Assembly (NCBI RefSeq): GCF_027947535.2
Contig: NZ_JAAGKO020000009.1
Coordinates: forward strand, 124,001-188,000
From: Streptantibioticus silvisoli
GTDB taxonomy: Bacteria; Actinomycetota; Actinomycetes; Streptomycetales; Streptomycetaceae
Direction: 5' to 3'
DNA length: 64,000 bases
Below the pieces are notes generated by a model. The model ran no database searches. It had not been told where the DNA came from and saw only the letters and a program-made list of their open reading frames with translations. Position 1 is the first letter of the stretch, and each line of letters starts with the position of its first letter. A program made the translations under genes and the position numbers. Below, in pieces: positions 53,798 through 62,915 of the stretch.

Positions 53798-54265
53798 TCA
53801 GCCGCCCAGCAGCCGCTTCACTTCCGCGGCCACCCGCCCGCCCTCCGCACGCCCCGCGACCTGCGGGTTGACGATCTTCATGACGGCCCCCATCGCCCGC
53901 GGGCCCTGCGCCCCGCCGGCGACCGCCTCCTTGACCGCCTCGGCGACGATCGCGCCGAGCTCGTCGTCGGTGAGCTGCTGCGGCAGGTACGCCGCGAGGA
54001 TCTCGCCCTCGGCCAGTTCGCGTTCGGCCTGCGCGGCGCGGCCGCCGTTGGCGAACGCGTCGGCCGCCTCACGGCGCTTCTTCGCCTCGCGGGCGATGAC
54101 CTTCTGCACCTCGTCGTCGGACAGGGCGCGCGCGGTCTTGCCGCTGACCTCCTCCATGGTGACGGCGGAGAGGGTGAGCCGCAGAGTCGCCGAACGCAAC
54201 TCGTCGCGGCCCTTGATGGCTGCGGTGAGGTCGTCCTGCAGCCGCTGCTTGAGCGTGGTGGTCAT
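53798..54265 (-). CDS. GatB/YqeY-domain protein
   Basis: A 155-residue protein with start MTTTLKQRLQDDLTAAIKGR at 54265. It continues with LRLTLSAVTMEEV, AREAKKRREAADAF, EGEILAAYLPQQLTDDEL and GPRAMGAVMKIVNPQVAGRA. This matches the stand-alone YqeY family, which is related to the tail of the GatB amidotransferase. The function is not established. It is divergent from the phosphoesterase gene across 77 bp. Confidence 0.92.
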   Translation of the reverse strand: MTTTLKQRLQDDLTAAIKGRDELRSATLRLTLSAVTMEEVSGKTARALSDDEVQKVIAREAKKRREAADAFANGGRAAQAERELAEGEILAAYLPQQLTDDELGAIVAEAVKEAVAGGAQGPRAMGAVMKIVNPQVAGRAEGGRVAAEVKRLLGG

Positions 54266-54342
54266 GCAGGCGAGTGTGCCATGGGCCGGGTGGGCGAGCC
54301 GGAATTTTCTTACGGGGGTTGCGGTCTGCGACGATGGACGGC

Positions 54343-55272
54343 ATGCGCGCACGTTATGGAATCCCTCTGGGAATTACGGCAGTCGGCGCGGCGGGAGTGG
54401 CGTACGCGGCCTGCTTCGAAGTCCGTTCCTTCCGGTTGCGCCGGGTCGAGGTGCCGGTCCTGCCGCCGGGAATGCGCCCGTTGCGCGTGCTCCAGGTCTC
54501 CGACATCCACATGGTCCGCGGTCAGAACAAGAAGCGCCGCTGGCTCCAGTCGCTCGCCGCGCTGCGCCCGGACTTCGTGATCAACACCGGCGACAACCTC
54601 TCCGACCCGGAGGGCGTCCCGGAGTGCCTGGACTCGCTGGGCCCGCTGATGGAGTTCCCCGGCGCGTACGTCTTCGGCTCCAACGACTACTACGGCCCCA
54701 AGCGCCGCAACCCGGCCCGGTACCTGGTGGAGCGGACCCGCGGCGCCCACGGGCTCAACGGGAACCCGCCGGCGGCGAAGGCCATCCACAACCCGTGGAC
54801 CGAACTGCGTGACGCGTTCGACTCCGCGGGCTGGGTGGGCCTCAACAACGCCCGCGGCCGCCTGAAGCTCCCGGACGGCGTCGAGGTGGCCCTCACCGGC
54901 CTGGACGACCCGCACATCAAGCGGGACCGGTACACACAGGTGGCCGGCGGCCCGTCCGACGACGCCGACCTGGCGCTCGCCGTGGTGCACGCGCCCTACC
55001 TCAGGGTGCTGGACGCCTTCACCGCCGACCGCTACCCGCTGATCCTGGCCGGCCACACCCACGGCGGACAGCTCTGCGTCCCCTTCTACGGCGCCCTGGT
55101 CACCAACTGCGACCTCGACACCGACCGCGTCAAGGGCCTCTCCACGCACCGCGCCGCCGGCCGCCAGTCCTACCTGCACGTCTCCGCCGGCTGCGGCACC
55201 AACCGCTACACCCCGGTCCGCTTCGCCTGCCCCCCCGAGGCCACCCTCCTCACCCTCACCCCCCGCCACTGA
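54343..55272 (+). CDS. Membrane-anchored metallophosphoesterase (YkuE-like)
   Basis: A 309-residue protein. An N-terminal hydrophobic anchor ([19 protein letters not shown]) is followed by the calcineurin-like core: LQVSDIHMV (Asp-x-His), NTGDNLSD (GD), GSNDYYGPK in place of GNH, VVHAPYL (His) and [12 protein letters not shown] (GHxH). The Asn/Asp of GSNDYY replaces the usual GNHD, but the metal ligands are otherwise complete. Relatives act on UDP-sugars or lipids; the substrate is unknown. ATG 54343 (MRARYG) is chosen over 54334. Neither has a clear ribosome binding site. Confidence 0.87.
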   Translation: MRARYGIPLGITAVGAAGVAYAACFEVRSFRLRRVEVPVLPPGMRPLRVLQVSDIHMVRGQNKKRRWLQSLAALRPDFVINTGDNLSDPEGVPECLDSLGPLMEFPGAYVFGSNDYYGPKRRNPARYLVERTRGAHGLNGNPPAAKAIHNPWTELRDAFDSAGWVGLNNARGRLKLPDGVEVALTGLDDPHIKRDRYTQVAGGPSDDADLALAVVHAPYLRVLDAFTADRYPLILAGHTHGGQLCVPFYGALVTNCDLDTDRVKGLSTHRAAGRQSYLHVSAGCGTNRYTPVRFACPPEATLLTLTPRH

Positions 55273-55334
55273 CCCCCACGCGATACCGATTTCGTTTCCG
55301 GCCCCCTGGTCCGCTAGAGTAAAGCTCGTTGCAC

Positions 55335-55408
<74 letters not shown>

Positions 55409-55423
55409 CTGGTTAGCAGCAGG

Positions 55424-55459
55424 TCAGGGCCCTGCCGGAGAAATCCGGTGGGGCCCTGA
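55424..55459 (+). terminator. Hairpin downstream of tRNA-Pro
   Basis: TCAGGGCCC (55424-55432) pairs with GGGCCCTGA (55451-55459), and inside them CCGGA pairs with TCCGG. It lies 15 bp past the tRNA. There is no T run, but a bipartite stem of 14 bp is a good terminator for this genus. Confidence 0.65.
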
Positions 55460-55614
55460 GTCGTTCCCAAGGGCCTCATGGGAGTCGTTTGGGAGCCAAC
55501 CCCGCAATCCGGCTCCCGGGCGGGCGCGGTCCGGCTGGGCGGAACGCCTGAGACGGCCCGAGCAGCGGCGTTACGGTCGCCTCCACGGATTCATTGCCGA
55601 CCGGGGGAAGCCAC

Positions 55615-56328
55615 ATGCAGGACAGATCAGCGGAACAGGGTTCGGAGGACGTGACGACGTCCGGGCCTCTCATTGCCGGAGAGGTGCCACTGACCGAGGT
55701 CATAGCCCGGCTGAGGCAAGACCGACCGGTCTTCCATTCCGAGGCAGACCTTCAACACAGCTTCGCGCGCGTGCTGTGGGAGCTTGCCCCCAAGATCCAG
55801 TCCAGGCTGGAAGTACGACAGAACGCATCGGACGCGACCGGCCGCGAGTACCTCGACCTGCTCTGCATCGGCCCCTCGACCCGTACGGCCATCGAGTTCA
55901 AGTACTTCACGACGCAGTGGACCGGAACGGCCGGCCCGGTCCCGGAGGAGTACGCGCTGAAGTCTCATGGGGCCAACGACCTGGCCCGGCTGGGCTTCGT
56001 CTCCGACATCGCCCGCCTCGAACGCTTCGCCCGTCCCGACCAGAACGGTCTGGCCCTCCTCATCACCAACGAAGCCAAACTGTGGACTGAGCCGAAGCAG
56101 GGCAGCCAACCCACCCGCGACCGCGACTTCCGCATCCACCAGGACCGCACTCTCACGGGTCGACTCCTCTGGGGCGGCGGCGACTATCCGCGGAACACAC
56201 GGAACCTGCGCGGCTCCTACCCCACCGATTGGCAGCTGTACTCCCTGCAGGACGGTCCTCGGGGGGAGTTCCGCTACCTCGCCGTCTTCACCGATCCGCA
56301 GCCCACACCCGAGTTGCACACTCGGTGA
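55615..56328 (+). CDS. Hypothetical protein with PD-(D/E)XK nuclease-like core
   Basis: A 237-residue protein starting at ATG 55615 behind GGGGGAAG. The pattern FHSEADLQHSFARVLWELAP, then YLDLLCIGPSTRTAIEFKYF, gives a helix with Glu, a strand with Asp and a strand with Glu-x-Lys. This is the arrangement of PD-(D/E)XK endonucleases. A later GLALLITNEAKLW and DWQLYSLQDG may complete the fold. No domain of known specificity is present, so the target is unknown. It lies behind tRNA-Pro, between it and two poorly known genes of opposite strand, which suggests an accessory island. The nuclease call is inference from motif only. Confidence 0.6.
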   Translation: MQDRSAEQGSEDVTTSGPLIAGEVPLTEVIARLRQDRPVFHSEADLQHSFARVLWELAPKIQSRLEVRQNASDATGREYLDLLCIGPSTRTAIEFKYFTTQWTGTAGPVPEEYALKSHGANDLARLGFVSDIARLERFARPDQNGLALLITNEAKLWTEPKQGSQPTRDRDFRIHQDRTLTGRLLWGGGDYPRNTRNLRGSYPTDWQLYSLQDGPRGEFRYLAVFTDPQPTPELHTR

Positions 56329-56767
56329 TGAGAGGAATGCCGACGCGTGGTGATCGCCCCCTCCGGTCCACGGTCGCCCGACCTCCCAGCCACACCCTGA
56401 GGGCCGGATCGTCGACTCGCCCGGGGGCGCCCACACCGAGGCTTGCCAGGCTGTCCTGGGAGGCGTGCCAGCCCCTGACCTGATCGCCGGGGGCGGGCCC
56501 CGGCCAGCACCGCGCAGCAGCCAGCAGCACCGCCAGCGAGTGGCGCTCTCCACACCGCCCCGCGGGTCGCGAAGAACAGCCAGCCGGTCAGTGATGCGGT
56601 TGACGGCACACTGAGGGGCGGCGACACCATGGAAAGCCAGTTGGGAGCCGAACCACTCCCCGAGCCCCCGCGAGGCCACACCAGGCCCACCCGGCCCCGG
56701 ACCGCTTCGGTCGTCAGACGACCCTCGCCCGGCCGGGGACTTCGTCGAACGTGCGCCCGGACGGGGT
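56329..56767. other. 439-bp stretch without a supportable gene
   Basis: Open frames exist on the minus strand through the whole stretch, one reading GEWFGSQLAFHGVAAPQCAV, but none has a ribosome binding site or recognisable family blocks. It may be the remains of a gene lost from the island. Confidence 0.35.
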
Positions 56768-57326
56768 CTACTCGGGGAACTCGTCTTCGGAGAGGTAGCG
56801 CAGGCCCTTGCACAGGCGGTCCACGTCCTCCATGGCTGTCATGACCCGTCGGGGGTCGGTGACGGCGAAGAGTCCGTGCTCCTGAATGCCCCACGCGTAC
56901 CGCACGCTTGCGATGATGCCGCCGCCGTCATCCTTCGCGTACCGGACGGCCTTCTTGCGGGGGCCCAGCGTAGGCACGGGGAAGTCCTCGATGAGAGGTG
57001 CTTCGACAGCGGCGGGCTCGTCGAGTCCGAGGGCGTAGCGGAAGTGGGGCTCGTTGTCGTCCGCGGACTCGTAGTCGCCGACGTGGACGGCGAGCGGGAT
57101 GTCGCGCGGCGAGGGGCAGGTGCAGGAAGATCTCGAAGCCCGGCCGGAACCCGAGCAGGACTTCGGCGCACCGGACGAGCACGCGCGCCAGTTCGTCCAC
57201 CTCACCGGGGCCGGGCGTCAGACCGCTGTCCTCCCAGCGGGCTCTGGCCGCCGCGCGGTTCCACGGCGCGGGGTCGGGGAAATCGTCCTCGAAGTCGGGC
57301 ATGGGCCACTCGGTGGGCAGCCGCAT
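56768..57326 (-). pseudogene. Frameshifted hypothetical gene
   Basis: Two frames together make one plausible protein of about 185 residues. The N-terminal part from ATG 57326 (MRLPTEWPMPDFEDDFPDPA, then DELARVLVRCAEVLLGFRPG) runs to about 57120. From there the credible continuation is one base out of frame (DIPLAVHVGDYESADDNEPH, then GIIASVRYAWGIQEHGLFAV) and ends with KGLRYLSEDEFPE at 56768. The shift is near GCACCTGCCCCTCGCCGCGC. A second shift may hide an earlier start next to the upstream gene stop. The family is not recognised. The protein is acidic and of cytoplasmic type. Either a sequencing error or real decay would explain it. Confidence 0.55.
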
Positions 57327-57364
57327 CCAGCACCGCTCGTCGACGTCGATCGCCTCCAGGTAAC

Positions 57365-58063
57365 TCAGTCATCGTGCGGATGCTCCTGTGCACTGGGAGG
57401 TGTGCCAGGCAGCACGTCCTTGCCGTCCCTGGTCCATCGGAACGTCGTCACGGTCGCGTCGAACAGTTCCGTGACCGCGTGGGTGAACGCGCTGCTCACG
57501 TCGCCGTCGCCCGGGGTGGAGAACACGATGGACAGCATGCGCCGCTCGTCGTTGGGCACCGGCAGGGCGTATTCGACGCGGCGCGTGACGACGTGCACGT
57601 CGTGATCGGGGTCGGCCGGGTGGACGTGTTCGCGCCGTACGGCCCGTGTGCCGGCCAGCTCCTGGGTGGACGTTCGGGCTCTCCCCCGGGTCGGAACCGG
57701 ACCGGCAAGAAATGCTTCCAGCGCGGGAAGGATCGACTCCTCCACGACGTGCTCGCTCACCACGAAGGACGCGGCGAGTGCCACGCCGTAGCGCGTGGTC
57801 AGGGGGAGGTACAGGTCGAGTCCGCCGGCCCCTTGGGCCTCAGTGATCTGCCTCGTGACGGTACGGCGCACCGTCAGCCGGTACTTCATGCCGTCGTCCT
57901 GGGAAACCTCCGGAGGCAGCTGCTTCAGACGGCTGAAAACCAGGTCTTCCAAGGCCTGTTCGGTGCCCCGACGCAAGGGGAGGCGTACCCAGCCGGGGGG
58001 AATGATCAGGCGGTAGCCGTCCGGCGCGGACCTGTCCGTGCTGGGCTTCGGCAGGGTCACCAC
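57365..58063 (-). CDS. Hypothetical protein of accessory island
   Basis: A 232-residue protein not recognised with confidence. It begins MVTLPKPSTDRSAPDGYRLI and continues IPPGWVRLPLRRGTEQALED, KYRLTVRRTVTRQITEAQGA and GGLDLYLPLTTRYGVALAAS. It is probably cytoplasmic with alternating helices and strands; no catalytic motif or signal peptide is visible. The downstream frameshifted gene starts near its stop, so the pair probably formed an operon. Related proteins of this style occur in Streptomyces next to secretion or toxin genes, but I cannot confirm that here. Confidence 0.55.
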   Translation of the reverse strand: MVTLPKPSTDRSAPDGYRLIIPPGWVRLPLRRGTEQALEDLVFSRLKQLPPEVSQDDGMKYRLTVRRTVTRQITEAQGAGGLDLYLPLTTRYGVALAASFVVSEHVVEESILPALEAFLAGPVPTRGRARTSTQELAGTRAVRREHVHPADPDHDVHVVTRRVEYALPVPNDERRMLSIVFSTPGDGDVSSAFTHAVTELFDATVTTFRWTRDGKDVLPGTPPSAQEHPHDD

Positions 58064-58370
58064 TGACTCCCGATCGCCACGGTGTGCTTCTCCTCACGGC
58101 GCGTGCATTCCGACGGCCGGGTGCCGGCGGCCTTGCTGCCCCGGTCGACAGCCGTGGCCGGCGCATTCATGCCCGGCGCATCCATGCCCGGCCGAACGTC
58201 CGACTCACCGCCCGGTCACGGCCGGCAGCGCCGAACCACCTCATCGCGTCATGCGGGGAATGCCGGCGCCCCGCAGGTCGAAGGCCCCTGGTGGGCTGAT
58301 CGTCTGATGATCGACGACGCCTGTGGACAACCCACTGCACATCCTGCGGCGCATCCGGTTGGATGGAGGT
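58064..58370. other. Gap before the S9 peptidase gene
   Basis: 307 bp with no gene. Contains a short repetition CATGCCCGGCGCATCCATGC at about 58166-58190. It must hold the divergent promoters of the hypothetical gene and the peptidase gene. Confidence 0.4.
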
Positions 58371-60170
58371 ATGAGTGACGTAGCGGGCATGCCGGACTGG
58401 GAGAAGCGGTTCCGGGCACCTCGGATGGGGCTGCCGGACTGGGCGGAGGACGCGCCGCAGCGGTCGCTGTACGTGTCGAACGTGACCGGGACCTTCGAGC
58501 TGTACGCGTGGGACCGGGCGACCGGCGGGCGGCGGCAGGTGACGGACCGGCCGAACGGGACGACGGACGGGCTGCTGACGCCGGACGGCGCCTGGGTGTG
58601 GTGGTTCTCCGACACCGACGGCGACGAGTTCGGGGTCTGGATGCGTCAGCCGTTCGGCGGCGGTGCGGACGAGCCCGCGGTGCCGGGGCTGGCGCCGTCC
58701 TACCCGGCCGGGATCGCGCTGGGGCGGGACGGGACCGTGGTGGTCGGCCGGTCGACGGACGACGAGGGCAGCAGTGTGCACGTCATACGGCCCGGCGGCG
58801 AACCGGTGGAGATCTACCGGCACCAGGAGTCGGCGCAGGCCGGCGACCTGAGCGAGGACGGCACGCTGCTGGTCGTCGAGCACACCGAGCACGGCGACGC
58901 CATGCACGCCGCCCTGCGCGTCCTGACCCTCGACGGCACGACGGTCGCCGAACTCGACGACTCCGAGGGCGGCAGCCGCGAACTCGGCCTGCTGTGCCTG
59001 GGGTTCGCCCCCGTCGCGGGCGACAGCCGGCTGCTGGTGGCGCACCAGCGGCGCGGTCGCTGGCAGCCGATGCTGTGGGACGTGGCCACCGGCACCGAGA
59101 CGGAGCTGGCGATCGACCTGCCCGGCGAGGTCACCGCCGAGTGGTTCCCGCACGTCGACGGCGCGCCGGACGCATTGCTGGTGGAGCACACCCGGCACGG
59201 CCGCAGCGAGTTGTACCGGTACGAACTACGCGCCGACGGTGGCGAGTTGACGCTCATCCCGACCGATCCGGGGTCGATCGGCGGGGCGACGGCGCGGCCG
59301 GACGGGACGGTGGAGTACCTGTGGTCGTCGGCCGCGCTGCCGTCGCAGGTGCGCTCCAGCGCCGGCGGGGTGGTGCTGGAGGCGGCCGGGTTCACCGCGC
59401 CGGCGTCGGTGCCGGTGGAGGACGTGTGGGTGGACGGCCCCGGCGGCCCGGTGCACGCGCTGGTGCAGCGGCCGGCCGGTGAGGGACCGTTCCCGACGCT
59501 GTTCGAGATCCACGGCGGGCCGGCCGCGAACGACAGCGACGGCTTCGCCGCCGGGCCGGCCGCCTGGGTGGACCACGGTTTCGCGGTCGTACGGGTCAAC
59601 TACCGCGGTTCCACCGGCTACGGACGCGAGTGGACCGACGCGCTCAAGCACCGCGTCGGGCTGATCGAGCTGGAGGACATCTCGGCGGTCCGCGACTGGG
59701 CGGTGTCCAGCGGCCTGGCGGACGCCGGCAAGCTGGTGCTGGGCGGCGGTTCGTGGGGCGGCTACCTGACGCTGCTGGGGCTCGGCGTCCGCCCGGACGA
59801 CTGGGCGGTGGGCCTGGCGGCCGTCCCGGTGGCCGATTACCTGACCGCCTACGACGACGAGATGGAGCAGCTGAAGGCGGTGGACCGCACCCTCTTCGGC
59901 GGCTCCCCGCAGGACGTCCCCGAGCGCTACCGGGCCTCCTCGCCGCTGACCTACGTCGAGAGCGTCAAGGCGCCGGTGTACCTCTCCGCCGGGCTGAACG
60001 ACCCCCGCTGCCCGATCCGGCAGATCGACAACTACGTGGACCGGCTGGTCGAGCTGGGCAAGGAGCACGAGGTCTACCGCTACGACGCCGGGCACGGCTC
60101 GTTCGTCGTGGAGGAACGGATCAAGCAACTGCGCCTGGAGCTGGCCTTCGCGCAGAAGCACGTGGGGTGA
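58371..60170 (+). CDS. S9 family serine peptidase (prolyl oligopeptidase-like)
   Basis: A 599-residue cytoplasmic peptidase. The N-terminal 340 residues form a beta-propeller (VSNVTGTFELYAWDRATGGR, GLLTPDGAWVWWFSD, repeated WD-like blades). The alpha/beta-hydrolase domain has FEIHGGPAAND (oxyanion HGGP), the nucleophile elbow GGGSWGGYLTL (Ser), the Asp in SAGLNDPRCPI and the His in DAGHGSFV. It should cleave short peptides after Pro or Ala. ATG 58371 is preceded directly by GGAGGT with almost no spacer, so efficient initiation may use an upstream GGA. Confidence 0.93.
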   Translation: MSDVAGMPDWEKRFRAPRMGLPDWAEDAPQRSLYVSNVTGTFELYAWDRATGGRRQVTDRPNGTTDGLLTPDGAWVWWFSDTDGDEFGVWMRQPFGGGADEPAVPGLAPSYPAGIALGRDGTVVVGRSTDDEGSSVHVIRPGGEPVEIYRHQESAQAGDLSEDGTLLVVEHTEHGDAMHAALRVLTLDGTTVAELDDSEGGSRELGLLCLGFAPVAGDSRLLVAHQRRGRWQPMLWDVATGTETELAIDLPGEVTAEWFPHVDGAPDALLVEHTRHGRSELYRYELRADGGELTLIPTDPGSIGGATARPDGTVEYLWSSAALPSQVRSSAGGVVLEAAGFTAPASVPVEDVWVDGPGGPVHALVQRPAGEGPFPTLFEIHGGPAANDSDGFAAGPAAWVDHGFAVVRVNYRGSTGYGREWTDALKHRVGLIELEDISAVRDWAVSSGLADAGKLVLGGGSWGGYLTLLGLGVRPDDWAVGLAAVPVADYLTAYDDEMEQLKAVDRTLFGGSPQDVPERYRASSPLTYVESVKAPVYLSAGLNDPRCPIRQIDNYVDRLVELGKEHEVYRYDAGHGSFVVEERIKQLRLELAFAQKHVG

Positions 60171-60281
60171 CCCGCAGCACGTGAGGCGATTCGCCCCGCC
60201 GCCCGAGGCCGCGCGCCCGCACGATTGCGTAAGCGCCTCCTCGGGCGGCGGTGCACCGGCTGAGCCGGCGAGCCGGCCGCC

Positions 60282-61340
60282 TTACGACTCGACGGCCGCC
60301 TTCGCCCCCGCACCGGGGACGTCCTCACCGCGGGCATGCTCACCGGGGGCGTCCTCACCGGAGGCATGCTCACCGGGCTCGGAGTCGCCGTCCTCGGGAG
60401 CGTGGACGCCTTCGGGGCCGCCGGCACCCTCCGGACCGGCACCCTCCGGATCGGCACCCTCCGGATCGGCACCCTCCGGACCGCCGCCTTCGGGAGCACC
60501 GCCGGCGTCCGGACCAGCGTCACCCCGTTCGGCGGCACCGGCCGCGCCGCCGGCATCGTCCGTCTCGTCCTCGGGGAGCAGACCGAGGGCGAGGTCGCGG
60601 ACGGTTTCGGCCTCGCGGCGGGCCAGCCGGATCCAGGTGAAGACCACGAAGCCGGCGAAGACGAACCACTCGCCGGTGTAGCCGAGGTTCTGGAACTCCT
60701 CCGCGTCGAGGCCGGTGTTGGGCGCCGCGGACGGCGGTACCGGGCGCAGCGGGGCGGTGGCGTCAGTGACGGTGAGCCAGCCGTCGTAGACGCGGTACGG
60801 CACCAGGTTGACCAGGGACGCGGCGCTGATCATGCCGAGCTGTCCCCCGGGCAGGCCGCCGGACGCGTCAACGCCGGGGTCGCCGACGCCTTCGGACGCC
60901 TGGAGGGTGCCGGTGACGCTGACCCGGCCGGCCGGCGCGGCCGGCACCGGGCCCGGGTGGGAGGCGCTGCCGGGCAGCCAGCCGCGTACCACCGGCAGCG
61001 CGGAGCCGCCGGTGCGCAGCGGGGTCAGCACGTAGAAGCCGTCGCGGCCGTCGAGGTAGCGGCCGGGGACCAGGAACTGGTGGGCGCGGTCGTAGGTGCC
61101 GGTGGCGGTGGCCACCCGGCCGACGGTGTCCTGGTTGACGGCGGCGCCCGGCGTGGGCAGCGCCCGGCTCAGCGGCATCGCGGGACCGCGGGCCGCCGGG
61201 CGGTCCGCGTGGTGCTGCGCGGCGACCCGCGCCTCGAACCGGCTCAGCTGCCACGTCCCCATGAAGACGCAGAACGGGATGGCCAGCAGCGCCAGGACGG
61301 TGATCCCCAGCCAGCGCGGGGTCAGCAGGAACCGGTACAC
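60282..61340 (-). CDS. SURF1-family cytochrome oxidase assembly protein with repeat tail
   Basis: A 352-residue membrane protein. N-terminal transmembrane helix with WLGITVLALLAIPFCVFMG, then TWQLSRF typical of SURF1, extracytoplasmic blocks ATGTYDRAHQFLVPGRYLDG, GFYVLTPL and VVRGWLPG, and a second helix (GEWFVFAGFVVFTWIRLARR). It is needed for heme-copper oxidase maturation. The C-terminal 105 residues are an acidic Gly/Pro/Glu repeat (EGADPEGADPEGAGPEGAG), encoded by a 15-bp tandem repeat. The tail should lie in the cytoplasm and is absent from ordinary SURF1. Confidence 0.88.
   Translation of the reverse strand: MYRFLLTPRWLGITVLALLAIPFCVFMGTWQLSRFEARVAAQHHADRPAARGPAMPLSRALPTPGAAVNQDTVGRVATATGTYDRAHQFLVPGRYLDGRDGFYVLTPLRTGGSALPVVRGWLPGSASHPGPVPAAPAGRVSVTGTLQASEGVGDPGVDASGGLPGGQLGMISAASLVNLVPYRVYDGWLTVTDATAPLRPVPPSAAPNTGLDAEEFQNLGYTGEWFVFAGFVVFTWIRLARREAETVRDLALGLLPEDETDDAGGAAGAAERGDAGPDAGGAPEGGGPEGADPEGADPEGAGPEGAGGPEGVHAPEDGDSEPGEHASGEDAPGEHARGEDVPGAGAKAAVES
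60425..60484. repeat. 15-bp tandem repeat inside the SURF1 gene
   Basis: Four near-identical copies of CACCCTCCGGATCGG follow each other; on the minus strand they encode PEGAD/G. The unit is a multiple of three and keeps the frame. Confidence 0.88.
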
Positions 61341-61664
61341 ACGACCACGTTACGGGTCGCGCCCCCGCCTTCGGGACCCGCCCCCCGCTGACACCCGGCG
61401 GAACGCCGCTCACCTCCGGCGAAGGACCGCAGACCTCGCGGGACCGGACGACCTCCGCACGGCGCGGGACCGGCTGCCCTTCGCGGGGCGCGGGGCCCAG
61501 CCACCGCACCGGCAACGTCAACCCACCGGCGCCGCCACCGCACCGCACCGGCAACCCACCGGCGCCGCCGCCCTCATATCAACGCCACCACCGCACCGGT
61601 GCCCGCATCGCACCGCATCGCACCACCCCGGCAACACCACCCCGCACCACCGGCGGCGCCGCCC
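61341..61664. repeat. Gene-free gap with C-rich CACCGG repeats
   Basis: 324 bp without a gene. 61495-61660 is made of CACCGCACCGGCAACC, CCGGCGCCGCC and GCATCGCACCGCATCGCACC runs, similar in kind to those at 7.2 and 40.5 kb. The SURF1 promoter should lie at 61341-61450. Confidence 0.5.
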
Positions 61665-62915
61665 TCACGGTGTCGGCATCGGGTCCGTCTGGTAGACCGT
61701 GCCGGCGCAGGCGCCGCTGATGTCGGTGCTGGCGGCCACCGGGTCGCCCTCGGGGGGGACGGTGGACAGCGCGATGCCGTCGTCGGGCGGTGAGGGGGAC
61801 GCGGAGGTGCCGCCGCCGTCGCCGGGGGAGCCGCTGGGGGTGCCGCCGCTGTCGTCCTGAGTCATGGCCGCGGCGCCGTAGGCCGGGTCGCCGCCGGTGG
61901 CCTGCGCGGTGCTGCCCGAGCCGGTGCCTCCGTCGTTCGAGCCGGGGGTGCCGCTGGTCGAGCCGTCGGTGCCGGTGGAACCGCCGGAGGTGTCGGTGGG
62001 CGGCGGGCTGGATTCGACGGCGCAGCCGGTCGGGCCGCCGCCGGAGGCCGGGATCCAGGCGAACTGCACCTGGTAGGCCTGGCCGGGCGGCAGGATGACG
62101 GCGGCCGGCTCCTCCGCGGGGTTGGGCAGTCCGCTGGCCGGGTCGCCCTCGGTGTGGTCGACGACCTGGATCTGGCTGCCGTCGGTACCGCCCTGCGGGG
62201 TGACCGAGATCTCGCTGGGCCCGGTGACCGTGCAGCTGTGGCTGGAGACGTTGACCACGCGGAACGTGCCGTAGACGCGGCCGTCGGCGTCCGGCGTGCC
62301 GGTGACGGCGCTGCCCTGGCCGAGTTGCTCGCGGGAGCAGGCGGGCGTGTCGGTGAGCGAGCTGCCGCCGCCGCCCGGGGTGGGGGCGGCGATCGAACCG
62401 GGTTCGGTGGCCGACGGGGAGACGACGCCGGGGGCGGTGGTGGCGCCGGGGCCCGGGTAGCGGCCGGCCGGGCCGGGGACCTCGCCGGGGATCGGGGTGC
62501 CGCGGTGGGTGGTCGGCGTGCTGCCGGGGGTGAGGCCGCTGGAGGAGTTGACGTTGCCCGCGGTGTCGGAGCCGGCGGGCTGGGTGGCGTGCAGCACCGC
62601 GGGGACGGCGGTGCCGACCAGCAGCACGCCGGCGGCGGCGCCGACCATGGCCTGCCGGCGGCGGGCGCGGCGGGCCGGGACGGCCTGGCAGATCCGGTCC
62701 AGCGCGGCGGGGTCCGGTTCGACCTCACGGACGGCGTCGTGCATCAGCCGGCGCAGCGCCAGCTCGTCCAGGCCGCCGGGGGCGGGCGGGAAGGCGTCGG
62801 CGGCCGGGCGGCCGGCGTCCCGCGGGGGCCGGGCGGCGTCGCGGGGGGTCTCGTCGCGGGGGGTGTCGTTCTCGTTCGGCACGGCGGGGTGGGGCTCGTC
62901 GGGGGGCCGGGTCAT
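61665..62915 (-). CDS. Membrane-anchored protein coupled to ECF sigma factor (candidate anti-sigma or sensor)
   Basis: A 416-residue protein starting at ATG 62915, overlapping the sigma-factor stop (ATGA). Residues 1-85 are cytoplasmic, with a helix of zinc-less anti-sigma type (LDELALRRLMHDAVREVEPD). One transmembrane helix lies at about 98-118 (AMVGAAAGVLLVGTAVPAVL). The extracytoplasmic part has Ser/Thr/Pro/Gly linkers around a folded domain of about 100 residues (GRVYGTFRVVNVSSHSCTVT, GQAYQVQFAWIP) with four Cys, which looks like the DUF4232 type. The coupling suggests it regulates the sigma factor. This is inference; no HxxxCxxC motif is present. Confidence 0.65.
   Translation of the reverse strand: MTRPPDEPHPAVPNENDTPRDETPRDAARPPRDAGRPAADAFPPAPGGLDELALRRLMHDAVREVEPDPAALDRICQAVPARRARRRQAMVGAAAGVLLVGTAVPAVLHATQPAGSDTAGNVNSSSGLTPGSTPTTHRGTPIPGEVPGPAGRYPGPGATTAPGVVSPSATEPGSIAAPTPGGGGSSLTDTPACSREQLGQGSAVTGTPDADGRVYGTFRVVNVSSHSCTVTGPSEISVTPQGGTDGSQIQVVDHTEGDPASGLPNPAEEPAAVILPPGQAYQVQFAWIPASGGGPTGCAVESSPPPTDTSGGSTGTDGSTSGTPGSNDGGTGSGSTAQATGGDPAYGAAAMTQDDSGGTPSGSPGDGGGTSASPSPPDDGIALSTVPPEGDPVAASTDISGACAGTVYQTDPMPTP

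Noticed and set aside
56274-56894. Gene or transposase remnant between the nuclease-like gene and the frameshifted gene
   Set aside because: Frames are open but show no transposase catalytic residues, terminal inverted repeats or target duplication; called as unexplained sequence only.
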